Source of the DNA: Variovorax davisae
GTDB lineage: Bacteria > Pseudomonadota > Gammaproteobacteria > Burkholderiales > Burkholderiaceae_C
Direction: 5' to 3'
NCBI RefSeq assembly: GCF_030316845.1
Contig: NZ_JASZYS010000009.1
Coordinates: 1 to 64,000 of the forward strand
DNA: 64,000 nucleotides
In this document: piece after piece, positions 44,694 through 53,462 of the stretch
Position numbering within the stretch: the first letter of the stretch is position 1
Layout: each line of letters starts with the position of its first letter
The notes under the pieces: generated by a model
Seen by the model: only the letters and a program-made list of their open reading frames with translations
Database searches by the model: none
What the model was told of the DNA's origin: nothing
Translations under genes and position numbers: made by a program

Positions 44694-45527
44694 ATGACCC
44701 CCCACCCCAACCGCTCCCAATACGAAGACTTCATGCGCCACGTCGACAGCACCGGCGTGCACAAGGGCGACCGCACCGGCACCGGCACCAAGAGCGTGTT
44801 CGGCTACCAGATGCGCTTCGACCTCCACGAAGGCTTCCCGCTGGTCACCACCAAGAAGGTGCACCTGCGCTCGATCATCCAGGAACTGCTGTGGTTCCTG
44901 ACCGGCTCCAGCGACAACAACTGGCTCAAGGAGCGCGGCGTCACGATCTGGGACGAATGGGCGCGCGAGGACGGCGACCTGGGCCCGGTCTACGGCGTGC
45001 AATGGCGCAGCTGGCCGACGCCCGACGGCGGCCACATCGACCAGATCCAGCAGGTGATCGACACGCTCAAGGGCAACCCCGACTCGCGCCGCATCATCGT
45101 CAGCGCCTGGAACGTGGCCGAGCTGTCGAAGATGGCACTGATGCCCTGCCACGCCTTCTTCCAGTTCTACGTCGCGCCGCCGCAAGCCCCGGGCGAGCGC
45201 GGCAAGCTGAGCTGCCAGCTCTACCAGCGCAGCGCCGACATCTTCCTCGGCGTGCCCTTCAACATCGCCAGCTACGCGCTGCTGACGCACATGGTGGCGC
45301 AGCAGTGCGAGCTGGACGTGGGCGACTTCATCTGGACCGGCGGCGACTGCCACATCTACAGCAACCATGCCGAGCAGGTCGCGCTGCAGCTCGGCCGCGA
45401 ACCCCGCCCCTACCCGACGTTGGTCATCAAGCGCAAGCCGGCCTCGATCTTCGATTACCGGTACGAAGACTTCGAGATCGAGGGCTACGATCCGCATCCG
45501 GGCATCAAGGCTCCCGTGGCGGTGTGA
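44694..45527 (+). CDS. thyA: Thymidylate synthase
   Basis: This 277-residue ThyA makes dTMP from dUMP with methylene-tetrahydrofolate. Motifs include RTGTGTKSVFG, WDEWAREDGDLGPVYGVQWR, the catalytic Cys in LMPCHAFFQFYV, and FIWTGGDCHIYSNH. It follows the toxin gene by one base, so expression might be partly coupled. folA lies 11 bases downstream. Confidence 0.97.
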   Translation: MTPHPNRSQYEDFMRHVDSTGVHKGDRTGTGTKSVFGYQMRFDLHEGFPLVTTKKVHLRSIIQELLWFLTGSSDNNWLKERGVTIWDEWAREDGDLGPVYGVQWRSWPTPDGGHIDQIQQVIDTLKGNPDSRRIIVSAWNVAELSKMALMPCHAFFQFYVAPPQAPGERGKLSCQLYQRSADIFLGVPFNIASYALLTHMVAQQCELDVGDFIWTGGDCHIYSNHAEQVALQLGREPRPYPTLVIKRKPASIFDYRYEDFEIEGYDPHPGIKAPVAV

Positions 45528-45538
45528 AGGAGATGCGC

Positions 45539-46024
45539 ATGAACCTGATCCTCGCGCGCGCCGCCAACGGCGTGATCGGACTCGACGGCGTGATGCCCTG
45601 GCACCTGCCCGAGGACATGGCGCACTTCAAGCGCCAGACCGCGGGTGCACCCGTGATCATGGGCCGCAAGACCTGGGACTCGATCCCGCCGCGCTTCCGA
45701 CCGCTGGTGGGCCGGCGCAACATCGTGGTCACGCGCAATGCCGACTGGCAGGCCGACGGCGCCGAGCGGGCAGGCAGCCTGCAGGAAGCCATCGCCCTGT
45801 GCGAACAGGCCCGCAGCGACGAAGCCTGGGTGATCGGCGGCGCCCAGATCTATGCCGAGGCGCAGCCGCTGGCCCAGCGCGTGGTGCTGACCGAGATCGC
45901 GCGCGACTACGAAGGCGACGCCTGGGCGCCCGCCTTCGGTCCCGACTGGCACGAGACCTCGCGCGAAGCGCATGTCGCGGCCAACGGCCTGCCGTTCAGC
46001 TTCGTCACGCTGGAGCGGCGCTGA
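45539..46024 (+). CDS. folA: Dihydrofolate reductase
   Basis: This 161-residue enzyme reduces dihydrofolate. It begins MNLILARAANGVIGLDGVMP, then WHLPEDM with the catalytic acid, GRKTWDSIPPRFRPLVGRRN, and WVIGGAQIYA. ATG 45539 is preferred since AAGGAG is seven bases before it. It makes a natural unit with thyA. Its end is only three bases from the convergent OmpA-like gene. Confidence 0.96.
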   Translation: MNLILARAANGVIGLDGVMPWHLPEDMAHFKRQTAGAPVIMGRKTWDSIPPRFRPLVGRRNIVVTRNADWQADGAERAGSLQEAIALCEQARSDEAWVIGGAQIYAEAQPLAQRVVLTEIARDYEGDAWAPAFGPDWHETSREAHVAANGLPFSFVTLERR

Positions 46025-46027
46025 GCC

Positions 46028-47224
46028 TCAGCCGCAGCCCTCGATCTTGAACTCGACGCGGCGGTCCAGCGCATCGACGGCGTCGTCGGTGCCGCTGCCG
46101 ATGATGTTCTGGCGAAAACCCATGCCGCTGGTCGTGGTGCGCGGGCCCAGCGCGGTCGAGTCGTTCACCAGCCGCTGGCGGATGTAGGCCGCGCGCTGCA
46201 GCGACAGCGCATCGTTGTACGCCACCGGACCGGTGTGGCTGCTGTGGCCGACGATGGCCATGCAGATCCCGGCGTCGGTGCTGGCCTTGGCGATCTGGTG
46301 CAGCCACATCGGATAGGGGCCGCTGATCCGGCCATCGGACCAGAAGGCGGTGGTGTTCGGATTGAACAGGAACTTGACGCCGAGCTGCCGGTTGGCGATG
46401 CCGTAGGCGACGATCTTGCCGAAAGCCTGCTCGGCCTCCGCCGCGCGGCCCAGCTTGGCCGACGACAGATAGATGCCGTTGAGCACGCGCAGCTGCTCGC
46501 CGTCCGACGTGGCGGCCACGGCGCTGTACTGCGCCAGCGCCTCCGGATAGCGTCCCGCGTTGTAGTGCGCGGTGGCCGCCGTGATCGTCGGCGCCGCCGA
46601 CAGCCGCGCCAGGTAGGTCGGGTCGGCCCGCTGGCCGGCGGCCGCGGCGGTGGTACGCACGTAGCCGTCGACCAGCGGGTCCCGCGTGGGCACCGGCATG
46701 TCGCGGTCGTAAGGCAGCAGCGTGTGGTCCAGGCCCTCGTCGCGCACCAGCGAGGCAGCATGCGCGACCACCGTGCCGCTCTTCAGTTCGGTCAGCGCCA
46801 GGTCGATCCGCAGCGGGCCCTGCGGCTGGCCGGCCGCGACCCGGGTCAGGGTGCCGGTGAGCAGGTAGCGGGCCTTGCCGAGGCTCTCGCTGTCGAAGGG
46901 CAGGACCTCGATGGCGTCGTACTTGGTGCCCATGCGGTCGATCACCCGGTCCTGCAGTTGCAGCGTCGCGATCGTCTGCTGGCCGCTGGCGGCATCGAGC
47001 ATCGGATCGAGCACCACGCTGCGCCGGGCGCCGATCCGGTCGAGGAACAGCGGCTGCGTCTGGGTCTGGACGACCAGGGCATCGGTGGCCTGCACCACGG
47101 CTTCGGCGAAGGGCAGCGGGGCCGCGGAGGCGGCAACCGGCGGCGCCGCGCAACCGGCGAGACCCGCCGCCAAGCACGCGGCGAGCGACAGGAACATGAT
47201 GTGCAGCCAGGCAGTCCGTTTCAT
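46028..47224 (-). CDS. OmpA-like lipoprotein
   Basis: This 398-residue envelope protein has a lipoprotein signal (LAGC) and a C-terminal OmpA-like peptidoglycan-binding domain (about 300-398), with VGHSSHTGPVAYNDALSLQR and AAYIRQRLV. The middle (about 40-290) is not recognised, but contains a CsgG-like or TPR-like NAGRYPEALAQYSAVA segment. It overlaps the upstream pseudokinase by four bases (ATGA), so the two likely work together across the envelope. Confidence 0.85.
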   Translation of the reverse strand: MKRTAWLHIMFLSLAACLAAGLAGCAAPPVAASAAPLPFAEAVVQATDALVVQTQTQPLFLDRIGARRSVVLDPMLDAASGQQTIATLQLQDRVIDRMGTKYDAIEVLPFDSESLGKARYLLTGTLTRVAAGQPQGPLRIDLALTELKSGTVVAHAASLVRDEGLDHTLLPYDRDMPVPTRDPLVDGYVRTTAAAAGQRADPTYLARLSAAPTITAATAHYNAGRYPEALAQYSAVAATSDGEQLRVLNGIYLSSAKLGRAAEAEQAFGKIVAYGIANRQLGVKFLFNPNTTAFWSDGRISGPYPMWLHQIAKASTDAGICMAIVGHSSHTGPVAYNDALSLQRAAYIRQRLVNDSTALGPRTTTSGMGFRQNIIGSGTDDAVDALDRRVEFKIEGCG

Positions 47225-48726
47225 GGTTCGCAGTCCTTCCTGAGCAAGGCGGCCTCGCGCGCCGTGAGGGGTCCGAGCGAGGCCCGCTGCAGCGACTCGA
47301 CGCATGGCGACCGGCCCGGCGCCACCTGAGCGGTGGCCAGCGGCGCTGGCGCTGGCGCGGACGCTGCCGTCCCGCGCGCGCGGGCGGGCTCGGGGCGCGC
47401 CCGCTGCACCGTCCTTCGGGCCGGTTCGGGCGCCACCGGCTCCGGTGCGGCCTCGCGGGGCAGCGGCTCGGTCGAGGCCAAGGCCGGTGCGGGTGGCACT
47501 GGCACTGGCACTGGCACCGGCACCGCCACTGGCACTGGCACCGGCGCTGAAGCCTGCGCCTCCGCCTGCGGGGGTACGGTCACCGGCTCCGTCGCGGGTG
47601 CGGGCGCCGCCGGCAGCGACACCCGCTGCACCGGCTCGGGCGGCGACGGCGGCAGGCCCGGATCGCCGAGCCGGATGGCGGCCGCGGCACCCAGGCCCAC
47701 CAGCAGCCCCAGCGCCAGCCGCGCAGCCGCCTGGCCGCGGCTGCGGCGCGGCGCCAGGGCTCGGGCCGCAAGCGCAGGCGCCTCGTGGCCGAACGGCGCC
47801 TCGAAGACGAAGGCGGGCCTGTCGGGGTCCTGCTCCCGGCGGTCGTGGGCGCCGCTCAACCGGTTCCAGAGTTCGGCTGCGCGCGTGCCACCGCCCTGCG
47901 GGATCGGCGACAGCGCCGCATCGATCGCATCCATGAAGTGACCGCTGTAGCGGCGGCGCGCCACTTCGGCCAGCGGCTGCACCCGATCGTTGCGGCGCGC
48001 CGGGGGCTGGCCGGCAATGGCCGCGTACACCACGCCCGCCAGCGCCCGCAGATCGGACAACGGGGCGTCGATGTCGTCGCCCACGTCCCGCATGCCGCCG
48101 AACGCCGTCAGCACCGGCCCCTCGTCGGTGAGCAGGATGCGGTGGGTCGCGATCCCGCCGTGCACGCACGCCGACGCGTGCACGGTGCCGAGCGCGTCGA
48201 GCAAGGGGCGCAGCCAGCTGCACAGCTGGGCCTCGTCGGGCGGCCGGCCGAGTTCCACCAGCGCACGCGCGAGCGTCGCGCCCTCGTAGTACGGCATCGC
48301 CATGTAGGCCGTGCCGTTGCCCTCCCAGAAATGCAGCACCCTGGGCAGGGACGGATGATCGAATCGCGCCAGCATCCGGGCCTGGTTGACGAAGCTGCAC
48401 AGCCCGGCCTGGAACGCCGCCACCCGGCCCTTCGACTTCGCGACCACCGCCGCCGACACGCGGTCCCTCGACGCCAGCACGCCGGGCAGGTATTCCCGCA
48501 CCGCCACATGCTGCTCCAGCACATGGTCCCAGGCCAGGTAGACGATGCCGTTGCCGTTCTCTCCGATGGTGCCGACGATCTCGTAGTCGAACAGCCTGAA
48601 GCCTTCGGGGAGCGCATGGATGTCGCGCGCCGGCGCCTCGTCGGAAGCCTCCGCGACGGGCTGCGCACGTCTTCCTGCCGGCGGGCGGTGCACGGTGCGG
48701 AGGTCGAGCGCAAGGGCGCTGTTCAT
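47221..48726 (-). CDS. Transmembrane protein kinase-like protein (probable pseudokinase)
   Basis: This 501-residue protein has an STPK-like domain (about 45-300), a membrane helix (about 336-353) and a proline/alanine-rich periplasmic part with (PV)n repeats, ending in a short domain with two Cys. In the kinase domain a glycine-rich loop (GENGNGIVY, 55-63) remains, but the VAIK lysine is Arg78 (VAVREYLP), HRDxKPxN reads HGGIATHR (189-196), and DFG reads AFG (208-210). It therefore should lack normal phosphotransfer. It is coupled to the OmpA-like lipoprotein. Confidence 0.8.
   Translation of the reverse strand: MNSALALDLRTVHRPPAGRRAQPVAEASDEAPARDIHALPEGFRLFDYEIVGTIGENGNGIVYLAWDHVLEQHVAVREYLPGVLASRDRVSAAVVAKSKGRVAAFQAGLCSFVNQARMLARFDHPSLPRVLHFWEGNGTAYMAMPYYEGATLARALVELGRPPDEAQLCSWLRPLLDALGTVHASACVHGGIATHRILLTDEGPVLTAFGGMRDVGDDIDAPLSDLRALAGVVYAAIAGQPPARRNDRVQPLAEVARRRYSGHFMDAIDAALSPIPQGGGTRAAELWNRLSGAHDRREQDPDRPAFVFEAPFGHEAPALAARALAPRRSRGQAAARLALGLLVGLGAAAAIRLGDPGLPPSPPEPVQRVSLPAAPAPATEPVTVPPQAEAQASAPVPVPVAVPVPVPVPVPPAPALASTEPLPREAAPEPVAPEPARRTVQRARPEPARARGTAASAPAPAPLATAQVAPGRSPCVESLQRASLGPLTAREAALLRKDCEP
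47494..47546 (-). repeat. Hexamer repeat encoding Pro-Val repeats
   Basis: TGGCAC-type hexamers (with variants) are repeated about eight times. On the minus strand they encode PVPVPVAVPVPVPVPV in the proline-rich region. Such tracts vary in length by slippage without changing frame. Confidence 0.8.
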
Positions 48727-48820
48727 GCGGTCGACTCTACGTCGCCCAGCGCGCGAAGACATTCACCGGACGCACTAGCCGAATGGAGGCCAAAGGCCCC
48801 CGACATGCTCCAAAACCCTG

Positions 48821-48844
48821 ATTGATTTAATTATTGATGTTAAT
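48821..48844 (+). promoter_or_regulatory. AT-rich tandem repeat upstream of the LacI-type gene
   Basis: ATTGATTTAATT and ATTGATGTTAAT are adjacent near-repeats (9 of 12 equal) ending three bases before the first ATG. They could be the promoter -10 or an operator. The remaining divergent gap (48727-48820) shows nothing else clear. Confidence 0.35.
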
Positions 48845-48847
48845 ACG

Positions 48848-49906
48848 ATGATGACCTCAAACCGCATCTCCGCCATGTCCAGCGCCCCCACGATCGCCGA
48901 CATCGCCCGCACCGCCGGCGTCGGCACGGCCACGGTCGACCGGGTGCTCAACCGGCGTGCCGGCGTCAACGCCGAGACCGTGCAGCGGGTGCTCCAGGTC
49001 GTCGAGGAACTGGGCGCGCCGCAGCAGCCGGGGCGCCCGCGGCGCGGCGCCAACGCGCGCTTCGCCTATGTCCTGCCGGCCGACGACTCCCCCTTCCTGG
49101 AACTGGTCGAAAGGCAGATTGCGCAGGCCGCCGGCGACTTCCGGCATGCCCACATCACCGAGGTCACGCACCGCATCGACAGCACCGACCCCGGCCGTTT
49201 CGCCGAAGAACTCGCGCAGGTCGGCGACTGCGAGGGAATCGCCCTGCTGGCGCCCGACCTGCCGCCGATCAAGCGCGCCATCAACGAGCTGGTGCGCGCC
49301 GGCGTCCATGTGGTGACGCTGTTCTCCGACGTCGCGGGCTCGATGCGCGAGACCTGCATCGGCGCCGACAACCGCGCCGCCGGCCGCACCGCCGGCCTGC
49401 TGCTGGCGCGGATGGCCAATGACGGCCGGCGCGACACCCTGCTCTTGTCGTCGCAGGCGACCCGGCTGTCGGCCGAGATCGAGCGTCGCATCGGCTACGC
49501 CCACGTCATCGAGGAGCGCTTCCCCCGCTTGCACATGGTGCGCACGCCCGACCTGCCGGCCGACGACGACGGCGCCTGCCGCACGCTGCTGCAGGCCCTG
49601 CGCGACGACATCGACCCGGCGCGCGTGGCCGGCATCTACAACGTCGGCTCGGGCAGCGCCGGCGTGGCGCGCGCGCTGGCCGAGGCCGGCCTGGCGTCCG
49701 AGGCCGGCGTGGCGGTGCACGACTTCACCGACCTGAACGCCTCGCTGCTGAGCGCCAACGCCCTGTCCTACGTCCTGCACCAGGACATCCACTACTGCGT
49801 ATTGACGGCGGCGCGCGTGCTGCGCGCGCTGTGCGAGAACGTCCGCGGCGCACTCAACGTGGTGCAGCCGCGCATCGAGATCCTGACGGCCGAGAACCTT
49901 CACTGA
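48848..49906 (+). CDS. LacI family transcriptional regulator
   Basis: This 352-residue regulator has the LacI HTH (TIADIARTAGVGTATVDRVL, with hinge helix AETVQRVLQVVEELG) and a periplasmic-binding-type effector domain similar to those binding sugars through ABC systems. The start is uncertain: 48848, 48851 or MSSAPT at 48875; none has a good Shine-Dalgarno. It precedes and probably controls the ABC transporter and kinase genes. Confidence 0.9.
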   Translation: MMTSNRISAMSSAPTIADIARTAGVGTATVDRVLNRRAGVNAETVQRVLQVVEELGAPQQPGRPRRGANARFAYVLPADDSPFLELVERQIAQAAGDFRHAHITEVTHRIDSTDPGRFAEELAQVGDCEGIALLAPDLPPIKRAINELVRAGVHVVTLFSDVAGSMRETCIGADNRAAGRTAGLLLARMANDGRRDTLLLSSQATRLSAEIERRIGYAHVIEERFPRLHMVRTPDLPADDDGACRTLLQALRDDIDPARVAGIYNVGSGSAGVARALAEAGLASEAGVAVHDFTDLNASLLSANALSYVLHQDIHYCVLTAARVLRALCENVRGALNVVQPRIEILTAENLH

Positions 49907-49957
49907 GCGGACGCCCGGTACGTGCCCCTGAACCCAAACTTCTTTTGGAGACAGCTC

Positions 49958-51298
49958 ATGAAATCGATGTCGAAGATGCTCCCGGGCGTGATCGCCCTCG
50001 CCGCAGCCACCGTGCTCAGCCTGACCGGTGCCGACGTGCGCGCCCAGGACAAGACCATCACCCTGTGCTGGGCCGCCTGGGACCCGGCCAACGCGCTGGT
50101 CGAACTCTCGAAGGACTTCACCACCAAGACCGGCATCAAGATGAAGTTCGAGTTCGTGCCGTGGACGAGCTTCGCCGACCGCATGCTCAACGAGCTCAAC
50201 TCCAAGGGCAAGCTGTGCGACCTGATCATCGGCGACAGCCAGTGGATCGGCGGGGCCGCCGAGCAGGGCCAGTACGTCAAGCTCAACGAGTTCTTCGACA
50301 AGGAGGGCATCAAGATGACCGACTTCGCGCCCGCCACCGTGGTGGGCTATGCGGAGTGGCCCAAGAACACGCCCAACTACTGGGCGCTGCCGGCCATGGC
50401 CGATGCGGTCGGCTGGACCTACCGCAAGGACTGGTTCGCCAAGCCCGAGTTGCAGGCCGAGTTCAAGAAGAAGTACAACCGCGACCTGGCGCCGCCCAAG
50501 ACCTGGGCCCAGTTCAAGGAGGTGGCCGAGTTCTTCCAGGGCCGCATGATCGACGGCAAGAAGGTCTACGGCGCCTACCTCTTCACCGAGCGCGGCTCCG
50601 AAGGCATCACGATGGGCGTGACCAACGTGCTCTACCCGATGGGCTTCAAGTACGAGGACCCGAAGAAGCCCTATGCCATGGACGGCTTCGTCAACTCGCC
50701 GGACGCGGTGCGCGGCCTCGAGTTCTACAAGGCGCTCTACAAGGGCAGCACCCCGCCGGGCCTCACCAACGCGTACATGACCGAAGGCCTCGACGCCTTC
50801 AAGTCGGGCCAGGTGGCGATGATGATGAACTGGTTCGCCTTCTTCCCCGGCCTCTACAAGGACCCGAACGTCGGCGGCGACAAGATCGGCTTCTTCGTCA
50901 ATCCGTCGGACAAGGCCAAGGGCGTGCAACTCGGCGGCCAGGGCATCTCGGTGGTGTCGTACTCGCCGAACCGCAACGAGGCGCTGCAGTACATCAAGTG
51001 GTTCGCCAACCCCGAGGTGCAGAAGAAGTGGCAGGCCATCGGCGGCTCGTCGGCCGCCAAGGCGGTGCTCAACGATCCGGCCTACCCGAAGAGCTCGCCC
51101 TTCGCCCAGCCCTTCCTCGATTCGATGGACATGGTGGTCGACTTCTGGGCCGAGCCCTCGTATGCGCAATTGCTGCTGTCGATGCAAAAGCGCGTGCATG
51201 ATTACGTCGTGGCCGACAAGGGCACCGCCAAGGAGGCGCTCGATGCACTGGTGGTCGACTGGAAGAAGGTCTTCAAGGACGACGGCAAGGCGAAGTGA
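49958..51298 (+). CDS. ABC transporter substrate-binding protein (sugar/polyol)
   Basis: This 446-residue periplasmic protein has a signal peptide (cleavage near DVRAQDK). It is a MalE/UgpB-like family 1 binding protein: ITLCWAAWDPANALVELSKD, LCDLIIGDSQWIGG, and a C-terminal domain with SGQVAMMMNWFAFFPG. TTGGAG precedes ATG 49958. It is shorter than the rhizobial glycerol-binding GlpV (about 570 residues). Neighbouring permeases and a Dha-type kinase suggest a glycerol, dihydroxyacetone or C4 polyol substrate. Confidence 0.9.
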   Translation: MKSMSKMLPGVIALAAATVLSLTGADVRAQDKTITLCWAAWDPANALVELSKDFTTKTGIKMKFEFVPWTSFADRMLNELNSKGKLCDLIIGDSQWIGGAAEQGQYVKLNEFFDKEGIKMTDFAPATVVGYAEWPKNTPNYWALPAMADAVGWTYRKDWFAKPELQAEFKKKYNRDLAPPKTWAQFKEVAEFFQGRMIDGKKVYGAYLFTERGSEGITMGVTNVLYPMGFKYEDPKKPYAMDGFVNSPDAVRGLEFYKALYKGSTPPGLTNAYMTEGLDAFKSGQVAMMMNWFAFFPGLYKDPNVGGDKIGFFVNPSDKAKGVQLGGQGISVVSYSPNRNEALQYIKWFANPEVQKKWQAIGGSSAAKAVLNDPAYPKSSPFAQPFLDSMDMVVDFWAEPSYAQLLLSMQKRVHDYVVADKGTAKEALDALVVDWKKVFKDDGKAK

Positions 51299-51323
51299 CG
51301 GCCAGGCCCAGGCGAAACACGGC

Positions 51324-52277
51324 ATGAGCAGTCCCGCCGCCCTCGTCGCCCGCGCCGCCCAGGCCACGCCCGCCGGCGTGGCGGTGCGCATGCGCGGTCT
51401 CTCCGACCGCGCGATCGCCTGGCTGTTCGTCGCGCCGACGATGCTGCTGCTGCTGGCGATCAACATCTTCCCGTTGATCTGGACCATCAAGCTGTCGTTC
51501 ACCAACTACCGGGCCAACCGGCCCAACGCGGCGGTGGTCGACGTCGGCATCGACAACTACGTGTCGGTGCTGACCGACCCGGACATCTGGCTGGCGATGC
51601 AGGCCACCGCGCACTTCCTGTTCTGGACCATCCTGCTGCAGGTGCTGATCGGCTTTGCGCTGGCCTACCTGATCGACCGCAAGTTCCGCGGCCACGGCTT
51701 CTGGACCACCATGATCCTGATCCCCATGATGCTGTCGCCCGCGGTGGTCGGCAACTTCTGGGCCTTCCTGTACCAGCCGCAGACGGGCCTGTTCAATTAC
51801 GCGGTGTCCTTCCTCTCGGGCATCCCGGCCTCGTCCTTCGAGATGATCGGCTCGGTCAGGCTCGCGCCCTGGGCGATCATCATCGTCGACACCTGGATGT
51901 GGACGCCCTACGTGATGCTGATCTGCCTGGCGGGCCTGCGCTCGATCCCCGACTACATCTACGAGGCGGCCGAGGTCGACCGGGCCTCGAAGTGGCGCCA
52001 GTTCTGGTCGATCACGCTGCCGATGGTGCTGCCCTTCATCATGCTGGCGGTGCTGTTCCGCGGCATCGAGAACTTCAAGATGTTCGACATGGTCAACCTG
52101 CTGACCTCGGGCGGCCCGGGCTCGGCGACCGAGCTGGCGTCGATCACGCTCAAGCGCGAGGCCTTCGAGAAATGGCGCACCGGCTATTCGTCGGCGTTCG
52201 CGATCATCCTTTTCGTCGCGGTGTTCGGCCTGGCCAACATCTACGTCAAGGCGCTCAACCACGTGAAGAACCGCTGA
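51324..52277 (+). CDS. ABC transporter permease (MalF-like)
   Basis: This 317-residue permease has six predicted helices and the EAA loop in YEAAEVDRASKWRQFWSITLPM. It starts at ATG 51324, 26 bases after the binding protein. It pairs with the second permease downstream to form the membrane channel. Confidence 0.92.
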   Translation: MSSPAALVARAAQATPAGVAVRMRGLSDRAIAWLFVAPTMLLLLAINIFPLIWTIKLSFTNYRANRPNAAVVDVGIDNYVSVLTDPDIWLAMQATAHFLFWTILLQVLIGFALAYLIDRKFRGHGFWTTMILIPMMLSPAVVGNFWAFLYQPQTGLFNYAVSFLSGIPASSFEMIGSVRLAPWAIIIVDTWMWTPYVMLICLAGLRSIPDYIYEAAEVDRASKWRQFWSITLPMVLPFIMLAVLFRGIENFKMFDMVNLLTSGGPGSATELASITLKREAFEKWRTGYSSAFAIILFVAVFGLANIYVKALNHVKNR

Positions 52278-52285
52278 GGCAACCC

Positions 52286-53242
52286 ATGCGCACCGGCATC
52301 AGCACCGCCCACTCCGTCGTCGAGCCGAGCGCGCGCACCCGCTGGGTGGCCGGGGCGGTCGTGGTCGCGTATGCGCTGCTGACGATGATCCCGCTGGTCT
52401 GGATCATCCTGACCGGCTTCAAGACGCCGCCCGACTCGATCAGCTACCCGCCGAAGGTGCTGTTCACGCCCTCGCCCCAGGGCTACTGCAACCTGTTCAC
52501 CACGCGCTCGCGCCAGACGCCCGAATACATCGCCGCGCTGCCGCCCGCGACCGAAATCTGCGACAAGGTCGCGCGCGACGACAACATGGTGGTCGCGGGG
52601 CGGTCGAACTACATCCCGCGCTTCGTCAACTCGCTGATCATCGCCTTCGGCTCGACCGTGCTGTCGGTCGGCATCGGCGTGATGGCCGCCTACGCCTTCT
52701 CGCGCTTCGACGTGCCGCTGAAGGACGACCTGCTGTTCTTCATCCTGTCGACGCGGATGATGCCGCCGATCGCCGTGGCGATCCCGATCTACCTGATGTA
52801 CCGCGAGCTCGGCCTGTCGGACACCCGCCTCGGCATGATCCTGCTGTACAGCGCGGTCAACGTCTCGCTCGCCGTGTGGCTGCTCAAGGGCTTCATCGAC
52901 GAGATCCCGCGCGAGTACGAGGAGGCGGCGATGGTCGACGGCTACACGCGGCTGCAGGCCTTCCGCAAGGTGGTGCTGCCGCAGGCCACCACCGGCATCG
53001 TCGCGACCTCGATCTTCTGCCTGATCTTCGCCTGGAACGAATACGCCTTCGCGGTGCTGCTGACCTCGGGCACGGCGCAGACCGCGCCGCCCTTCATTCC
53101 GATCATCATCGGCGAAGGCGGGCAGGACTGGCCGGCCGTGGCCGCCGGCACCACCCTGTTCCTGATCCCGATCCTGGTCTTCACGGTGTTGCTGCGCCGG
53201 CACCTGCTGCGCGGCATCACCTTCGGCGCAGTGCGCAAGTAG
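52286..53242 (+). CDS. ABC transporter permease (MalG-like)
   Basis: This 318-residue second permease has six helices and the EAA loop EYEEAAMVDGYTRLQAFRKV followed by VLPQATTGI. It has a longer first periplasmic loop (about 45-105) than usual MalG. It lies nine bases after the first permease. Confidence 0.92.
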   Translation: MRTGISTAHSVVEPSARTRWVAGAVVVAYALLTMIPLVWIILTGFKTPPDSISYPPKVLFTPSPQGYCNLFTTRSRQTPEYIAALPPATEICDKVARDDNMVVAGRSNYIPRFVNSLIIAFGSTVLSVGIGVMAAYAFSRFDVPLKDDLLFFILSTRMMPPIAVAIPIYLMYRELGLSDTRLGMILLYSAVNVSLAVWLLKGFIDEIPREYEEAAMVDGYTRLQAFRKVVLPQATTGIVATSIFCLIFAWNEYAFAVLLTSGTAQTAPPFIPIIIGEGGQDWPAVAAGTTLFLIPILVFTVLLRRHLLRGITFGAVRK

Positions 53243-53253
53243 GAGCTCCGGCC

Positions 53254-53457
53254 ATGTCGACCCCTTCCCTGCCCGTCCGCCGCCGCTGGCCGCGCTGGCT
53301 GCGCCGCGGGCCGATGGAGATCGTCGCCTGCATCGTGATCACGGCCGGGCTCGTGATGATGCTGCAGCCGCTGGCGATGAGCCTGTTCACCTGGTCGTTC
53401 CTGACCACCCTGTTCGGCACCGCGCTGTTCATGGTGGTCTCCAAATTTCCCGCCTGA
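53254..53457 (+). CDS. Small membrane protein (DUF2160/GlpU-like)
   Basis: This 67-residue protein has a basic N-terminus and two predicted helices (about 20-38, 43-62). AGGAG precedes ATG 53254. It sits between the permeases and ATPases, as the DUF2160 gene glpU does in the rhizobial glpSTPQUV glycerol transporter; that synteny is the main support. It may be an accessory subunit. Confidence 0.7.
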   Translation: MSTPSLPVRRRWPRWLRRGPMEIVACIVITAGLVMMLQPLAMSLFTWSFLTTLFGTALFMVVSKFPA

Positions 53458-53462
53458 ACGCC

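Noticed and set aside
48857..51505. 882-codon minus-strand frame opposite the LacI-type regulator and binding protein
   Set aside because: Antisense shadow; no recognisable domain and no ribosome-binding site.
53225..53246. Possible third copy of the dispersed repeat (GCAGTGCGCAAG followed by AGGAG)
   Set aside because: The similarity is explained by the coding end of the permease (GAVRK and stop) and the next ribosome-binding site; the 21-base head is absent.
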